A DNA stretch of 64,000 nucleotides from Bacillus sp. A301a_S52 (GCA_024701455.1 JABXYP010000001.1:1988001-2052000), one strand, 5' to 3'; counted from the first letter of the stretch, positions 54,156 to 63,509 are shown. The notes: generated by a model not told the origin, from the letters alone. Program-made: numbers and translations.

Positions 54156-55070
54156 TTATATGCGATGGTTGTTGTATGTTGATTTTTTTACTAACGCATG
54201 AAGCTGTTGTTTTATGTCTAGTGGAATAGGCGAAGCATGGCTACTTTTAACATTTTCTATAAGTTGCTCAGGTTTGCTAGCTCCGGCAATAGCTGAAGCT
54301 ACAGGTGATTGATCCATCACATAACGAAGTGCCAGCTGCTGCATAGAAATACCCGCTTCTTCTGCAAGTGCTTTTAGCTTTGGTAAAAGTTGTAATAACT
54401 CTGTTTCTGTATAATCTAAATAGCCATCAGTACTGAGCTTTTTTTCAAATTTATCAGTCAAAAGACCTTTTGCTACAGGCCCGCGGGCAATGATGGAAAT
54501 GTTATATTTCTCAAATAATGAAAACCATTCTTCTGGTCGTCTATCTAACAAACTGTATTGCATCATGACACTGACGATAGAGGACTTTTCGGCAAATGAT
54601 TTTATCACATTCGGTCTAATGGAAGAGATCCCATAATAACGAACGAGTCCTTCCTGTTTTAGATCTTCAAAAGCTTCAATAACATCATCAATAGGGTCAT
54701 CGATCGTTCCGCCGTGCAGTTGATAAAGATCTAAATAATCCACACTTAAGCGCTGAAGTGAGCGTTTTAACGCCTCCTTTAAATAGTTTTTATCAGGATT
54801 CCAACGCCAGCCGTCAATGCCTTCTCCCCATTCATTTCCCCCTTTAGACGCTAAAATAACGTTGTGGCGTTTTCCTTTTAACGCTTTACCGACAGATTCT
54901 TCATTAAATCCTAATTGATATAAATCAGCAGTGTCAAAAAAATTAATTCCTCTATCGATCGCTTCATCAATTAATGATTGATTAGCCAAATGATCGTCTG
55001 ACAATGACATACAGCCAAAACCGAGTTCTGATACATATAAATCAGATGTACCAACTTGCTTTTTATTCAC
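54156..55070 (-). CDS. Aldo/keto reductase
   Basis: This 304-residue TIM-barrel oxidoreductase uses NADPH. Catalytic residues lie in FFDTADLYQLGFNEESVG (Asp, Tyr) and LASKGG and YLDLYQLHGG (Lys, His). The cofactor-binding end matches VASAIAGASKPEQLIENV. The substrate is unknown. ATG 55070 is the only good start. The gene converges with the ResA-like gene. Confidence 0.9.
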   Translation of the reverse strand: MNKKQVGTSDLYVSELGFGCMSLSDDHLANQSLIDEAIDRGINFFDTADLYQLGFNEESVGKALKGKRHNVILASKGGNEWGEGIDGWRWNPDKNYLKEALKRSLQRLSVDYLDLYQLHGGTIDDPIDDVIEAFEDLKQEGLVRYYGISSIRPNVIKSFAEKSSIVSVMMQYSLLDRRPEEWFSLFEKYNISIIARGPVAKGLLTDKFEKKLSTDGYLDYTETELLQLLPKLKALAEEAGISMQQLALRYVMDQSPVASAIAGASKPEQLIENVKSSHASPIPLDIKQQLHALVKKSTYNNHRI

Positions 55071-55187
55071 GTGAACACCTCCACTATTCTTTACCCTTTA
55101 TAATAAATAATTATACTGTCTGTTTTAACAGATTTAAATTAAATGAGTTCGATGCTTCTTTTATCCCACTCTTAAGAGGTAGTAAAA

Positions 55188-55319
55188 CCCCCACCTCAAA
55201 ACTTAAGAAGATCGAAACGTTTAGGTGGGGGATAAACTGCCCCTAAAGGTCCGATAAGTTAAACTAACAATCAGTGGACGATGAAGGAAAACTTCCACTG
55301 ATTGAAGTTTAGCTTTATG
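55188..55319 (+). repeat. Dispersed repeat, second subtype
   Basis: This copy has hairpin 1 CCCCCACCT/AGGTGGGGG, linker GATAAACTGCCCCTAAAGG and TCCGATAAGTT, hairpin 2 CAATCAGTGG/CCACTGATTG and tail AAGTTTAGCTTTAT. It aligns part by part with the 29.1 kb copy although the sequences between the conserved blocks differ. No head is visible before hairpin 1. Confidence 0.85.
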
Positions 55320-55360
55320 CTAAACTGGAAAAATAAGATGAACGATGAGGAGTTGGAGAC

Positions 55361-55921
55361 ATGACCAAGCATTTAGAGGAAAAAACGATTAAAAAAGAAC
55401 AAATATTTAAAGGTAAGATTGTTGAACTAGAGATCCAAGACGTTTTATTGCCAAACGGTAAAGAAAGCAAAAGGGAAGTCATTCATCATCCAGGGGCAGT
55501 AGCGATAATTGCTTTTACAGAAGACGAAAAATTAATTTTAGTTAAACAGTTTAGAAAAGCCTTAGATAAGGTTATTGCAGAAATCCCCGCAGGAAAATTA
55601 GAGAAAGGAGAAGATCCTCTTGAATGTGCGAAACGTGAATTAGAAGAGGAAACAGGTATCGTAGCAAATTCGTGGACAAAACTTCATTCTTTTTATACGA
55701 GTCCAGGTTTTGCTGATGAACTGATCTATGTTTATTTAGCAAAAGATCTTAAGCAAGGAAAATTTAATTTGGACGAAGACGAATTTGTCGAAAAGATAGA
55801 AGTTTCAAAGAAAGAAGCTGAGGAATTAGTTGAAAATGAACTGATCCATGATGCAAAAACTCTTTATGCAGTGCAATATTGGCAACTAATGAAAGTTGGG
55901 ACAGAGAAAGACAATGCCTAA
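55361..55921 (+). CDS. nudF: ADP-ribose pyrophosphatase (Nudix)
   Basis: This 186-residue Nudix enzyme hydrolyses ADP-ribose to AMP and ribose 5-phosphate. The Nudix box GKLEKGEDPLECAKRELEEE plus TGI lies at about residues 87-109, preceded by PGAVAIIAF. ATG 55361 follows GAGGAG. Its stop overlaps the start of the EndoQ-like gene, and the order nudF-yqxK-spoIIM-fur is that of B. subtilis. Confidence 0.92.
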   Translation: MTKHLEEKTIKKEQIFKGKIVELEIQDVLLPNGKESKREVIHHPGAVAIIAFTEDEKLILVKQFRKALDKVIAEIPAGKLEKGEDPLECAKRELEEETGIVANSWTKLHSFYTSPGFADELIYVYLAKDLKQGKFNLDEDEFVEKIEVSKKEAEELVENELIHDAKTLYAVQYWQLMKVGTEKDNA

Positions 55922-57122
55922 TCAAGAATTAACCGAAACGTATTCGCACTATTACATGGACTTACATATTCATATTGGTAAAGACATGGAAGGGAAATAT
56001 GTTAAAATAACAGCTTCAGATGAGCTAACAATAGATAACATTATGGCAGAAGCCGCCCAGCGAAAAGGTCTTGGTATAGTTGGGGTGATAGACTGTCTAT
56101 CACCAACTGTACTAGATGAACTCGAGCTCGGATTGTCCAAAGGAGATTTTACTGAGTTAAGTGGGGGAGGACTTTCTTATCGAGGAGAAACAACCTTAAT
56201 TTTAGGGGCGGAATTGGAAATAGTTGATGACAAGTCACACGGGCCTATACATGTCCTCTGTTATCTGCCTACGTTAGCAGATATGAAAGAGTTTTCGGAC
56301 TGGTGCGGAAAGGCGATAAAAAATCTCTCACTAAGTACACAACGTATTTATGTAGGGGCTCAAACACTGCAAAAGCGAGTCAAAGAGGCGGGGGGCTGGT
56401 TTATTCCTGCACATATTTTTACTCCCTTTAAAAGTGTATATGGTAAAGGTGTAGCCACGTTTATGGAAGAAGTGTTAGACTTATCGCTTGTTGATGCTGT
56501 TGAATTAGGCCTAAGCTCAGATATTTCAATGGCTGACTTATTGCCTGAATTAGCTTCTTTTCCTTTTATTACGAGTTCAGACGCGCATTCTATCCCAAAA
56601 ATCGGTCGGGAGCATCAAATTATTCAGGCGGCGGCCCCTACATTTTTGGAGATAGAAAAGGCTTTGAAAGAGATATCACATAGAAAAGTCATAGCTAATT
56701 GTGGTTTGTATCCACAATTAGGGAAATACTATCAATCAGTATGTGGCGTTTGCTATAAGCCATTAAAGAACGAAATATGCTCTTATCATCCTAATAGTGC
56801 TGTCATTAGAGGAGTTTATGATCGAATTACTCAACTTGCCGAAGCGCAGAAAGGACAGCTTAATGCGTGTAAAATGAAAAGGGAACGGCCCCCATACCGA
56901 CCACATGTGCCTTTAGAATTTATTCCAGGTATTGGCCCGAAAACGATCGACAAGCTAATTACTCACTTCCACTCTGAAATGGCCATCATCCATGAAGTCC
57001 CGTTGGAAGAATTAGCTCACTATCTTAATGAAAAACAACTAGAGAACGTCACCAGTATCCGACAGCAGACAATAAAAATCTCCTCGGGTGGGGGCGGGAT
57101 CTATGGCAAAATAACGTTTTGA
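55914..57122 (+). CDS. EndoQ-like PHP-fold protein (YqxK/TIGR00375)
   Basis: This 402-residue protein has an N-terminal PHP-type metal centre (YMDLHIHIGKDMEG at about 14, GVIDCLSP, HIFTPFKSVYGKG, SSDAHS at about 218) and a Cys cluster VCGVCYKPLKNEICSYH (about 277-293). A helix-hairpin-helix lies near PLEFIPGIGPKTIDKLI. This fits TIGR00375/YqxK, relatives of archaeal EndoQ, which cleaves DNA at deaminated bases. I chose ATG 55914, which overlaps the nudF stop by eight bases; the earlier ATG at 55896 lies inside nudF. Confidence 0.84.
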   Translation: MPNQELTETYSHYYMDLHIHIGKDMEGKYVKITASDELTIDNIMAEAAQRKGLGIVGVIDCLSPTVLDELELGLSKGDFTELSGGGLSYRGETTLILGAELEIVDDKSHGPIHVLCYLPTLADMKEFSDWCGKAIKNLSLSTQRIYVGAQTLQKRVKEAGGWFIPAHIFTPFKSVYGKGVATFMEEVLDLSLVDAVELGLSSDISMADLLPELASFPFITSSDAHSIPKIGREHQIIQAAAPTFLEIEKALKEISHRKVIANCGLYPQLGKYYQSVCGVCYKPLKNEICSYHPNSAVIRGVYDRITQLAEAQKGQLNACKMKRERPPYRPHVPLEFIPGIGPKTIDKLITHFHSEMAIIHEVPLEELAHYLNEKQLENVTSIRQQTIKISSGGGGIYGKITF

Positions 57123-57200
57123 AAATAATACTCATAGTTTTACACCTCATTTCATAGACTCTGGTAGAAGGCTAATCATGTCAGAAATGAGGTTTTAACT

Positions 57201-57842
57201 ATGCCGAAACTATCTCTCAAACGAAATATAGTAACACATCATTTAGAGACCAATCGAGCTACATATATTTTCACGACAGTCTTACTCATTATGGGTGTTA
57301 TTTTTGGTGCTATTATTGTAAACAGTATGGGGTTTACACAAAAGAATGATCTATATGCCTACTTAACACTCTTTTTTAATGAAGCAAGTAAGGGGGAGTT
57401 TGCAAGTTCAAGAGAGGTATTTGTACAAAGTTTTGCATATTATAGTAAAATTCTCGGGTTTATTTGGTTTTTAGGTCTCTCTGTTATTGGGTTGCCGATC
57501 ATTTATATTCTTTTATTTGTAAAAGGCGTGATGGTTGGTTTTACTGTTGGAATATTAGTTGATCAAATGGGGGTTAATGGTTTTCTATTTGCTTTTACCT
57601 CTGTCTTGCCGCAAAATATTGTCCTGATTCCTGTTTTTATAACTGCAGCTACGATGGCTACTGCATTTACGGTGAAGCTATGGAGGCAAATCGTAAGGAA
57701 AGGAAGAGAGCCCGTTATAACTCACTTTGTTCATTACAGTTTTTTTATTTTATGTATAGGCTTAATCCTTCTTCTTGTAGCAAGCTTTGAAGCCTTTATT
57801 TCTCCTCGTATCATGTCATTGATAATTGAAATGGTTATTTAA
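57201..57842 (+). CDS. spoIIM: Stage II sporulation protein M
   Basis: This 213-residue membrane protein has about five membrane helices (first at about 21-42) and is part of the SpoIID-SpoIIM-SpoIIP complex that drives engulfment. The family pattern VIFGAIIVNSM and YSKILGFIWFLGLSVIGLPI is visible. Its place upstream of fur and xerD matches B. subtilis. ATG 57201 has TGAGG upstream, which is weak. Confidence 0.9.
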   Translation: MPKLSLKRNIVTHHLETNRATYIFTTVLLIMGVIFGAIIVNSMGFTQKNDLYAYLTLFFNEASKGEFASSREVFVQSFAYYSKILGFIWFLGLSVIGLPIIYILLFVKGVMVGFTVGILVDQMGVNGFLFAFTSVLPQNIVLIPVFITAATMATAFTVKLWRQIVRKGREPVITHFVHYSFFILCIGLILLLVASFEAFISPRIMSLIIEMVI

Positions 57843-57882
57843 TGATATTTCAATTTAAATAATAATAATTTTAAAATGATTT

Positions 57883-57897
57883 TTATAACGATTATCA
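57883..57897 (+). promoter_or_regulatory. Fur/PerR-type box upstream of fur
   Basis: TTATAACGATTATCA matches the 7-1-7 boxes of both PerR (TTATAATNATTATAA) and Fur (TGATAATNATTATCA) at 13 of 15 bases. It lies just upstream of the fur promoter. In B. subtilis PerR controls fur, so either regulator is possible. Confidence 0.65.
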
Positions 57898-57905
57898 TTT
57901 CTCAT

Positions 57906-57935
57906 TTGACACCTTATTTTCTCCCAGAGTATAAT
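57906..57935 (+). promoter_or_regulatory. Sigma-A promoter of fur
   Basis: TTGACA (57906-57911), an 18-base spacer and TATAAT (57930-57935) give a near-consensus sigma-A promoter. Confidence 0.8.
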
Positions 57936-58040
57936 ATAATGAAAGATCAACCTGAGAATAAACTGAGAAAGTAATAAAAGATGTTACTTCCTTATTTATA
58001 GAACGCAGAGGGCAACGGATAATGTAGTAGGGGGAAAAAA

Positions 58041-58478
58041 ATGGAACAACGAATAGAGCGGATAAAAAAACAATTACATTCTCAAAGTTATAAATTGACA
58101 CCTCAACGAGAAGCCACTGTACGAGTACTTTTAGAACACGAAGATGATCATCTTAGTGCAGAAGATGTCTATATGTTAGTAAAAGAAAAATATCCTGAAA
58201 TTGGATTGGCTACTGTTTATAGAACATTGGAATTGCTTACAGAACTAAAAGTTGTTGATAAAATTAATTTTGGCGATGGTGTATCCAGATATGATCTTCG
58301 TCAAGAGGGAGCCACCCATTTTCATCATCATTTAGTATGTATTGAATGCGGATCTGTTGATGAGATTCAAGAAGACTTATTAGAAGATGTAGAAAAGGTT
58401 GTAGAAGATCGGTGGAATTTTGCTATTAAAGATCATCGACTCACATTTCACGGTATTTGCCATAGATGTAAAAATTAG
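58041..58478 (+). CDS. fur: Ferric uptake regulator Fur
   Basis: This 145-residue metal-dependent repressor has an N-terminal winged helix (LTPQREATVRVLLEHEDDHL, IGLATVYRTLELL) and a C-terminal dimerisation domain. It contains HFHHHLVCIECGSVDEI and the final FHGICHRCKN, giving the two CXXC zinc-site motifs. The His-rich HFHHH segment is the sensor site seen in Fur. The order spoIIM-fur-xerD is that of B. subtilis. ATG 58041 follows GGGGG. Confidence 0.95.
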   Translation: MEQRIERIKKQLHSQSYKLTPQREATVRVLLEHEDDHLSAEDVYMLVKEKYPEIGLATVYRTLELLTELKVVDKINFGDGVSRYDLRQEGATHFHHHLVCIECGSVDEIQEDLLEDVEKVVEDRWNFAIKDHRLTFHGICHRCKN

Positions 58479-58502
58479 AGTTTACACCCTAATAACTTCG
58501 AT

Positions 58503-58537
58503 AGCCTGATGAAGCAGCTGCTTCATCAGGCTTTTTG
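58503..58537 (+). terminator. Terminator after fur
   Basis: AGCCTGATGAAGCA-GC-TGCTTCATCAGGCT is an almost perfect 14-pair hairpin followed by TTTTT. Confidence 0.95.
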
Positions 58538-58567
58538 CTTAAACGCTTATAGTTAAGGACAATAAAT

Positions 58568-58603
58568 TTACCTGAAATAAGCGTCCGTAAACCTGGTACG
58601 TCA
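58568..58603 (+). repeat. Dispersed repeat, head cut by IS3 insertion
   Basis: TTTACCTGAAATAAGCGTCCGTAAAC matches the head of the family and stops at the IS3 left end. The rest of the same type of element continues past the right end of the IS. Confidence 0.7.
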
Positions 58604-58622
58604 ACACTAAACTGGACAAAAA

Positions 58623-59468
58623 TTATAGAGGCTGTTGTTTGAATTCCATTGGTGTTAAATAGTCTAACGTTCCATGAATGCGAATGTGATTAAACCAATG
58701 AACATAATTATCCAGTTCAATAGCGAGCTGTTCAAGAGAAGAGAAATGAGCACTGTTAGCGAATTCTGTTTTGAATACCTTAAACATCGCTTCAGCCACG
58801 GCATTATCATAAGGGCATCCTTTCATGCTCAACGATCTTTGGATGCCAAATGTTTCAAGTGCTTCGGAAATAAGCTTATTATCAAATTCTTTACCACGGT
58901 CAGTGTGGAACATCCGAACGTCGTTCAAATTACCTTTAATACGCGATAAAGCCTGATAGACCAGCTTTGCATTCTTATTAGCACCAGCACTACGATCAAT
59001 GATTTCACGGTTAAAAAGATCGACAAATAAGCATACGTAATGCCATTTTGCTCCAACGCGGACGTACGTTAAATCACTTACAATGACAGCCAACGGCTTG
59101 TCTTGTTCAAATTGACGCTGTAATTCGTTTTTTACTAACGCTTCATTACACCATGTCTTATGTGGCTTGTACTGTGCTACGGTATAGTTTGATACAAGTC
59201 CCAGTTCGTTCATTAATCGGCCAATTCGACGACGGGATACGTTTTTTGGTCTTGGTAATCTACTTAATTCTTTCTTAATTTTGCGCGTGCCATAATTGTT
59301 CCGGCTTTCTTTAAAAATTCGGGAGACCTCTTGGGAAATCTCTTCATCTTCCCTTTTAAACACACATCGGCCGTGGGAATTGGCATGATAGTAATACGTA
59401 CTTTTAGGAATCTGGAGGACGTTACACATTGCTGATACCGAATAAATGTGAGCATTATTTCGAATCAC
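58623..59468 (-). CDS. IS3-family transposase OrfB (integrase catalytic domain)
   Basis: This 281-residue DDE integrase domain carries the catalytic Asp in VIVSDLTYVR, the second Asp in MFHTDRGKEFDN, and Glu in DNAVAEAMFKVFKTE. It is preceded by an HTH_21-like region (YGTRKIKKELSR). It is normally made as an OrfAB fusion by -1 frameshifting: the OrfA end CAA AAA TAG overlaps the OrfB frame, which is open through the A-run. GTG 59468 would allow separate initiation. Confidence 0.92.
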   Translation of the reverse strand: MIRNNAHIYSVSAMCNVLQIPKSTYYYHANSHGRCVFKREDEEISQEVSRIFKESRNNYGTRKIKKELSRLPRPKNVSRRRIGRLMNELGLVSNYTVAQYKPHKTWCNEALVKNELQRQFEQDKPLAVIVSDLTYVRVGAKWHYVCLFVDLFNREIIDRSAGANKNAKLVYQALSRIKGNLNDVRMFHTDRGKEFDNKLISEALETFGIQRSLSMKGCPYDNAVAEAMFKVFKTEFANSAHFSSLEQLAIELDNYVHWFNHIRIHGTLDYLTPMEFKQQPL

Positions 59469-59470
59469 AT

Positions 59471-59752
59471 CTATTTTTGTCCCATGATCAGCGCTGCTTG
59501 CTTTAAAATATCATTTTCCATCATGAGACGCTGATTTTCCTTACGTAACCTAGCTAGTTCATTCTCTTCTTCAGAACGGTTATCTTTGGCGGCAAATGAA
59601 CCTGTTTCTTTATGATTTTTAATCCAGCGATCTAACGCAGAAGGCGTGATATCATACTCTCTCGCAATATCTGCACGTGATTTACCATTTTCATAAAGCT
59701 TCACTAATTGCAGTTTAAACTCGGCTGTAAAAGTTCGACGTTGACGTGTCAT
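59471..59752 (-). CDS. IS3-family transposase OrfA (helix-turn-helix)
   Basis: This 93-residue protein contains the HTH_Tnp_1 domain: RRTFTAEFKLQLVKLYENGK, ADIAREYDITPSALDRWIKN, and a leucine zipper ELARLRKENQRLMMENDILK that mediates OrfA-OrfAB assembly. I chose ATG 59752; a GTG at 59761 is too close to GGGAG. It binds the IS ends. Confidence 0.92.
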   Translation of the reverse strand: MTRQRRTFTAEFKLQLVKLYENGKSRADIAREYDITPSALDRWIKNHKETGSFAAKDNRSEEENELARLRKENQRLMMENDILKQAALIMGQK

Positions 59753-59820
59753 CTTAGTCACGCTCCCTTATGTTATAGTCTTAGTTTACAAGCCCTCATT
59801 TTATCTGTCCAACTTAGTGT

Positions 59821-59940
59821 AGCCTATCCAAGATTGGATAGTTTAGGTGGGGGATAAACTGTCCCTAAAGGTCCGATAAGTTAAACTAACAATAAGAGGG
59901 GGATGAAGAAAAACTCCCACTTATTGAAGCTTAGCTTTAT
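59821..59940 (+). repeat. Dispersed repeat, body and tail past the IS3 right end
   Basis: CTATCC/GGATAG then TTTAGGTGGGGGATAAACT and TCCCTAAAGGTCCGATAAGTT match the 55.2 kb copy nearly exactly. Hairpin 2 is CAATAAG/CTTATTG instead of CAATCAG/CTGATTG, a paired change. The tail is AAGCTTAGCTTTAT. Confidence 0.85.
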
Positions 59941-60217
59941 GAGTGGAAATTAAAAATAATTAAGCATGCTGCTACTCGGATTTTTCGTAGTCAGCTATCA
60001 CCCATCGAAACTACAACCTATTCATAATGGTTTTTTCTTAGTGCTAAACTGTTAGAATACGTCATATATAATTAAAATCTCACTATCAACATACGAAAAT
60101 GTCGGCTAATCAAACTGTATTTTCATAAGAAGCATGTATATACGATCTCATCATCGGCATATACTTTATTATCACAAGAAGACAGTTTAACAGAGTTTAA
60201 TTAAATGAGGGAGAATG
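59941..60217. other. Gene-free leader of yqzK
   Basis: This AT-rich stretch holds the yqzK ribosome binding site GAGGGAG at its end and no recognisable gene. Confidence 0.45.
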
Positions 60218-60454
60218 ATGACAAAATTTAAACAAGCTTTACACACATTGTGGATCTTTTTCTTATTCATAGGGTGCACGGTACTGTTTTATTATGGTAT
60301 TCTATGGGTAGGTGAAGAATATAGAGAGTATCATCGTTATGAGGAGCCACAAGGGCGAGCAGTTAAAGTGTTTAATTCATCTATAGAAGACGATGTAGAA
60401 GGGAACTTCTCAATTGCTGACCGGCTACGCCTTTTTTTTATTACTGGCGAGTAG
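60218..60454 (+). CDS. DUF4227 family protein (YqzK-like)
   Basis: This 78-residue protein has an N-terminal membrane helix (TLWIFFLFIGCTVLFYYGIL, about 9-28) and a charged tail ending in DRLRLFFITGE, as in YqzK. The function is unknown. It lies just upstream of xerD as in B. subtilis. I prefer ATG 60218 over the adjacent ATG 60215 because GAGGGAG is too close to the latter. Confidence 0.8.
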   Translation: MTKFKQALHTLWIFFLFIGCTVLFYYGILWVGEEYREYHRYEEPQGRAVKVFNSSIEDDVEGNFSIADRLRLFFITGE

Positions 60455-60473
60455 TAAGATTTGTTGAGGAAGG

Positions 60474-61376
60474 GTGAACAAATGGTTGGAAACTGAATTG
60501 AAAGCGTTTATTCATTATTTAATTGTAGAAAAGGGTCTTGCACAAAATTCTATAAAAGCTTATGAAAGAGACTTAAAAGCTTATACTCACTTTTTAATAA
60601 AGACTAAAAATCTAGTTGGACTTGAGACAGTTAAGAAGTCAGACATTCTACATTTTTTGCAATACTTGAACGACAGTGGTAAAGCGGGAAGTTCTATTTC
60701 TAGAATGTTGTCATCTATTCGTTCATTCCATCAGTTTTTAATAAGAGAAAAATACACAACGCACGACCCAACACTTCATGTAGAAATGCCACGCCCTGAT
60801 AAGAAGTTACCTAAAATTCTTTCCACCACAGAAGTTGAAGCTTTGTTAGAAGCGCCAGATACGCATACAGCGCTCGGTTTGAGGAACAAAGCAATGCTAG
60901 AAGTCCTTTACGCCAGTGGTTTAAGAGTAAGTGAATTGTGTCATTTAAAGTTATCAGACATCCACCTGCAAATGGGGTTTATTAGATGTATAGGAAAAGG
61001 GAATAAAGAACGTATTATTCCATTAGGACAAATGGCAGCTCGTGCTCTTGATACATACTTAGAAGAAAGTCGGCCAAAACTAGTGAAAAGGAAAGACCAT
61101 GAATTATTATTTGTCAATCATCACGGAAGACCCATAAGTCGACAAGGCTTTTGGAAAATGCTAAAACAGCTAGCTTTAAAGGGGAAAATTAACAAAAAAT
61201 TAACGCCGCATACGTTAAGGCACTCTTTTGCAACACATTTATTAGAAAATGGAGCAGATTTAAGAGCAGTTCAAGAAATGCTTGGACATGCTGACATATC
61301 GACAACGCAAATTTATACACATGTAACAAAAGTGAGAATGAAAGAAGTTTACACTAAATACCATCCGCGAGCTTAA
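60474..61376 (+). CDS. xerD: Tyrosine recombinase XerD
   Basis: This 300-residue recombinase resolves chromosome dimers at dif with XerC. The N-terminal SAM-like domain is IHYLIVEKGLAQNSIKAYER (about 13-32). Catalytic residues are Arg in YASGLRVSELCHL, His and Arg in LTPHTLRHSFATHLL, and His in EMLGHADISTTQIYTH with the Tyr nucleophile. The start may be GTG 60474 or TTG 60486; GAGGAAGG directly abuts the GTG. Its position before deoB and punA is that of B. subtilis ripX/xerD. Confidence 0.92.
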   Translation: MNKWLETELKAFIHYLIVEKGLAQNSIKAYERDLKAYTHFLIKTKNLVGLETVKKSDILHFLQYLNDSGKAGSSISRMLSSIRSFHQFLIREKYTTHDPTLHVEMPRPDKKLPKILSTTEVEALLEAPDTHTALGLRNKAMLEVLYASGLRVSELCHLKLSDIHLQMGFIRCIGKGNKERIIPLGQMAARALDTYLEESRPKLVKRKDHELLFVNHHGRPISRQGFWKMLKQLALKGKINKKLTPHTLRHSFATHLLENGADLRAVQEMLGHADISTTQIYTHVTKVRMKEVYTKYHPRA

Positions 61377-61484
61377 TGGAATAGTCATCTGTTTCAAGAT
61401 GTCTGACTTCAGACGTCGTCAAGTGATATAGTTAGAATTAGCGGGTATAGTAAAAGAGATACGTGATGTTTAAGGAGGAAAATA

Positions 61485-62669
61485 ATGAGTAATTATAAAT
61501 TTAAACGCGTTTTTTTAATTGTCATGGATTCTGTAGGAGTTGGAGAGGCTCCAGATGCAAAAGCATTTAATGATGAAGGGGCAGATACGCTAGGACACAT
61601 TGCAGACTATATGGATGGACTTAGTATGCCACATATGGATCAATTAGGGTTAGCTCATATTAAACCCTATAAAGGCGGTTCCAAACCTACTTCCCCGAAA
61701 GCTTTTTATGGAAAGATGGCAGAAGCATCTGTAGGAAAAGATACGATGACAGGCCATTGGGAAATAATGGGCCTCCGTATTGACAAGCCTTTTCGTACTT
61801 TCCCAGACGGTTTTCCTGAAGAGCTCATTAGTGAAATTGAATTGAGAACAGGAAGAAAAGTGATTGGTAATAAACCAGCATCAGGCACTGAAATTCTTGA
61901 TGAACTTGGTGAAGCACATTTGAAATCAGGCGACTTAATCATTTACACATCTGCTGATTCTGTTCTGCAAATTGCCGCTCACGAAGAAATCATACCAGCC
62001 GAAGAATTATGGGAGATTTGTAAAATGGCACGGCAACTTACTCTAGATGAGAAATATATGGTAGGTCGTGTTATCGCTAGACCGTTTATTGGCGTGCCTG
62101 GCAATTGGGAGAGGACATCAAACAGACATGACTATGCTCTAAAGCCTTTTGGACGAACTGTCATGAATGAATTGAAAGATAATGAGTTTGACTCACTAGC
62201 CATAGGAAAAATCTCGGATATATATGACGGAGAAGGTATTACAAAATCCTTACGGACAACGTCTAATATGGATGGTATGGATAAGCTTAATGAGACAGTT
62301 GCAATGAATTTCACAGGACTAAGTTTTCTTAATCTCGTGGACTTTGATGCTAAATTCGGCCACCGGAGAGACCCGATCGGTTATGGTCATGCTTTAGAGG
62401 AATATGATGCTCGTCTACCAGAAGTAATAGACAACTTACGTGATGATGACTTATTAATTATTACGGCTGATCATGGAAATGACCCTGTTCATCACGGAAC
62501 AGACCATACGCGGGAGTATGTCCCATTACTCGTATACAACACTAGATTGAATGGAGGGAAATCTATAGGAACTAGGGAAACATTTGCTGATATTGGCGCC
62601 ACTATTGCTGATAATTTTAATGTGAAGGCACCTGAAAATGGCACCAGCTTTCTAAATGAGCTTAAATAG
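61485..62669 (+). CDS. deoB: Phosphopentomutase
   Basis: This 394-residue enzyme interconverts ribose 1- and 5-phosphate and the deoxy forms, linking nucleoside salvage to central metabolism. Metal-site motifs are [18 protein letters not shown] (about 10-27), [12 protein letters not shown] (about 86-97) and [19 protein letters not shown] near the end. ATG 61485 follows AAGGAGG. It is followed by punA and pdp, which supply its substrates. Confidence 0.95.
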   Translation: MSNYKFKRVFLIVMDSVGVGEAPDAKAFNDEGADTLGHIADYMDGLSMPHMDQLGLAHIKPYKGGSKPTSPKAFYGKMAEASVGKDTMTGHWEIMGLRIDKPFRTFPDGFPEELISEIELRTGRKVIGNKPASGTEILDELGEAHLKSGDLIIYTSADSVLQIAAHEEIIPAEELWEICKMARQLTLDEKYMVGRVIARPFIGVPGNWERTSNRHDYALKPFGRTVMNELKDNEFDSLAIGKISDIYDGEGITKSLRTTSNMDGMDKLNETVAMNFTGLSFLNLVDFDAKFGHRRDPIGYGHALEEYDARLPEVIDNLRDDDLLIITADHGNDPVHHGTDHTREYVPLLVYNTRLNGGKSIGTRETFADIGATIADNFNVKAPENGTSFLNELK

Positions 62670-62681
62670 GAGATGAAACGA

Positions 62682-63509
62682 GTGAAATTAACAGTAACCG
62701 CGAATACAATCAAAGAAGCGAAAGAATATATTGAAAGTAAATTAACTGTTAAGCCGACTATAGGCCTTATTCTTGGATCAGGTCTCGGTGTTCTGGCAGA
62801 TGACATTAAAGATCCAGTTACGATTCCTTATAAAGATATCCCAGGGTTTCCACAATCAACGGTAACGGGGCACAAAGGACAATTTGTTATAGGTGAGCTT
62901 GAAGGTAAAATTGTCGCTGCTATGCAAGGAAGATTTCATTATTATGAAGGTTATACGATGGCATTAGTGACGCTTCCTGTTCGCGTCATGAAAGCGATGG
63001 GCGTGGACAATTTAATTGTGACGAATGCTGCTGGAGGCATAAATGAATCCTATCAGCCAGGTGATTTGATGCTAATTAAAGATCATATTAATATGTTTGG
63101 CACGAATCCTCTCATAGGACCGAATGATGAAGGAGTAGGTGTGAGATTTCCAGATATGTCACAAGCATATACTCCAAACCTAATAGAATTAGCTGAAAAT
63201 GTGGCAGAATCTCTAAGTTTAGAGGTTCATAAAGGGGTTTATGTTGGCAATACAGGTCCTGCTTATGAAACTCCAGCTGAAGTTAGAATGTTGCGCACTC
63301 TTGGAGGAGATGCAGTAGGAATGTCTACAGTACCAGAAGTTATAGTGGCAAGACATAGTAATATGTCCGTTTTAGGGATTTCTTGTATTTCTAATATGGC
63401 AGCTGGAATTCTTGACCAGCCGTTAACTCACGATGAAGTTATGGAAACAACAGAACGAGTCAAATCAAACTTTCTTAGTTTTGTAAAAGCGACTATTAAA
63501 AGGCTTTAA
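62682..63509 (+). CDS. punA: Purine-nucleoside phosphorylase
   Basis: This 275-residue enzyme splits purine nucleosides with phosphate to the base and ribose 1-phosphate. The phosphate-binding GLILGSGLGVLAD, GHKGQFVIGELEG, TNAAGGINESYQPGD and VGMSTVPEVIVARH motifs are all visible. I chose GTG 62682 because AGGAG lies nine bases upstream; an ATG at 62673 abuts it. It is just 12 bases after deoB, so both are in one operon. Confidence 0.94.
   Translation: MKLTVTANTIKEAKEYIESKLTVKPTIGLILGSGLGVLADDIKDPVTIPYKDIPGFPQSTVTGHKGQFVIGELEGKIVAAMQGRFHYYEGYTMALVTLPVRVMKAMGVDNLIVTNAAGGINESYQPGDLMLIKDHINMFGTNPLIGPNDEGVGVRFPDMSQAYTPNLIELAENVAESLSLEVHKGVYVGNTGPAYETPAEVRMLRTLGGDAVGMSTVPEVIVARHSNMSVLGISCISNMAAGILDQPLTHDEVMETTERVKSNFLSFVKATIKRL

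Larger units (their letters stand above)
58604..59820 (-). mobile_element. IS3-family insertion sequence
   Basis: This element of about 1.2 kb has ends ACACTAAACTGGACA (left) and, on the other strand, ACACTAAGTTGGACA (right) as imperfect inverted repeats. It holds OrfA and OrfB on the minus strand in the usual IS3 order, with OrfB shifted -1 relative to OrfA. It sits inside a dispersed repeat copy between fur and yqzK. I see no clear target duplication. Both reading frames are intact, so it may be active. Confidence 0.9.
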
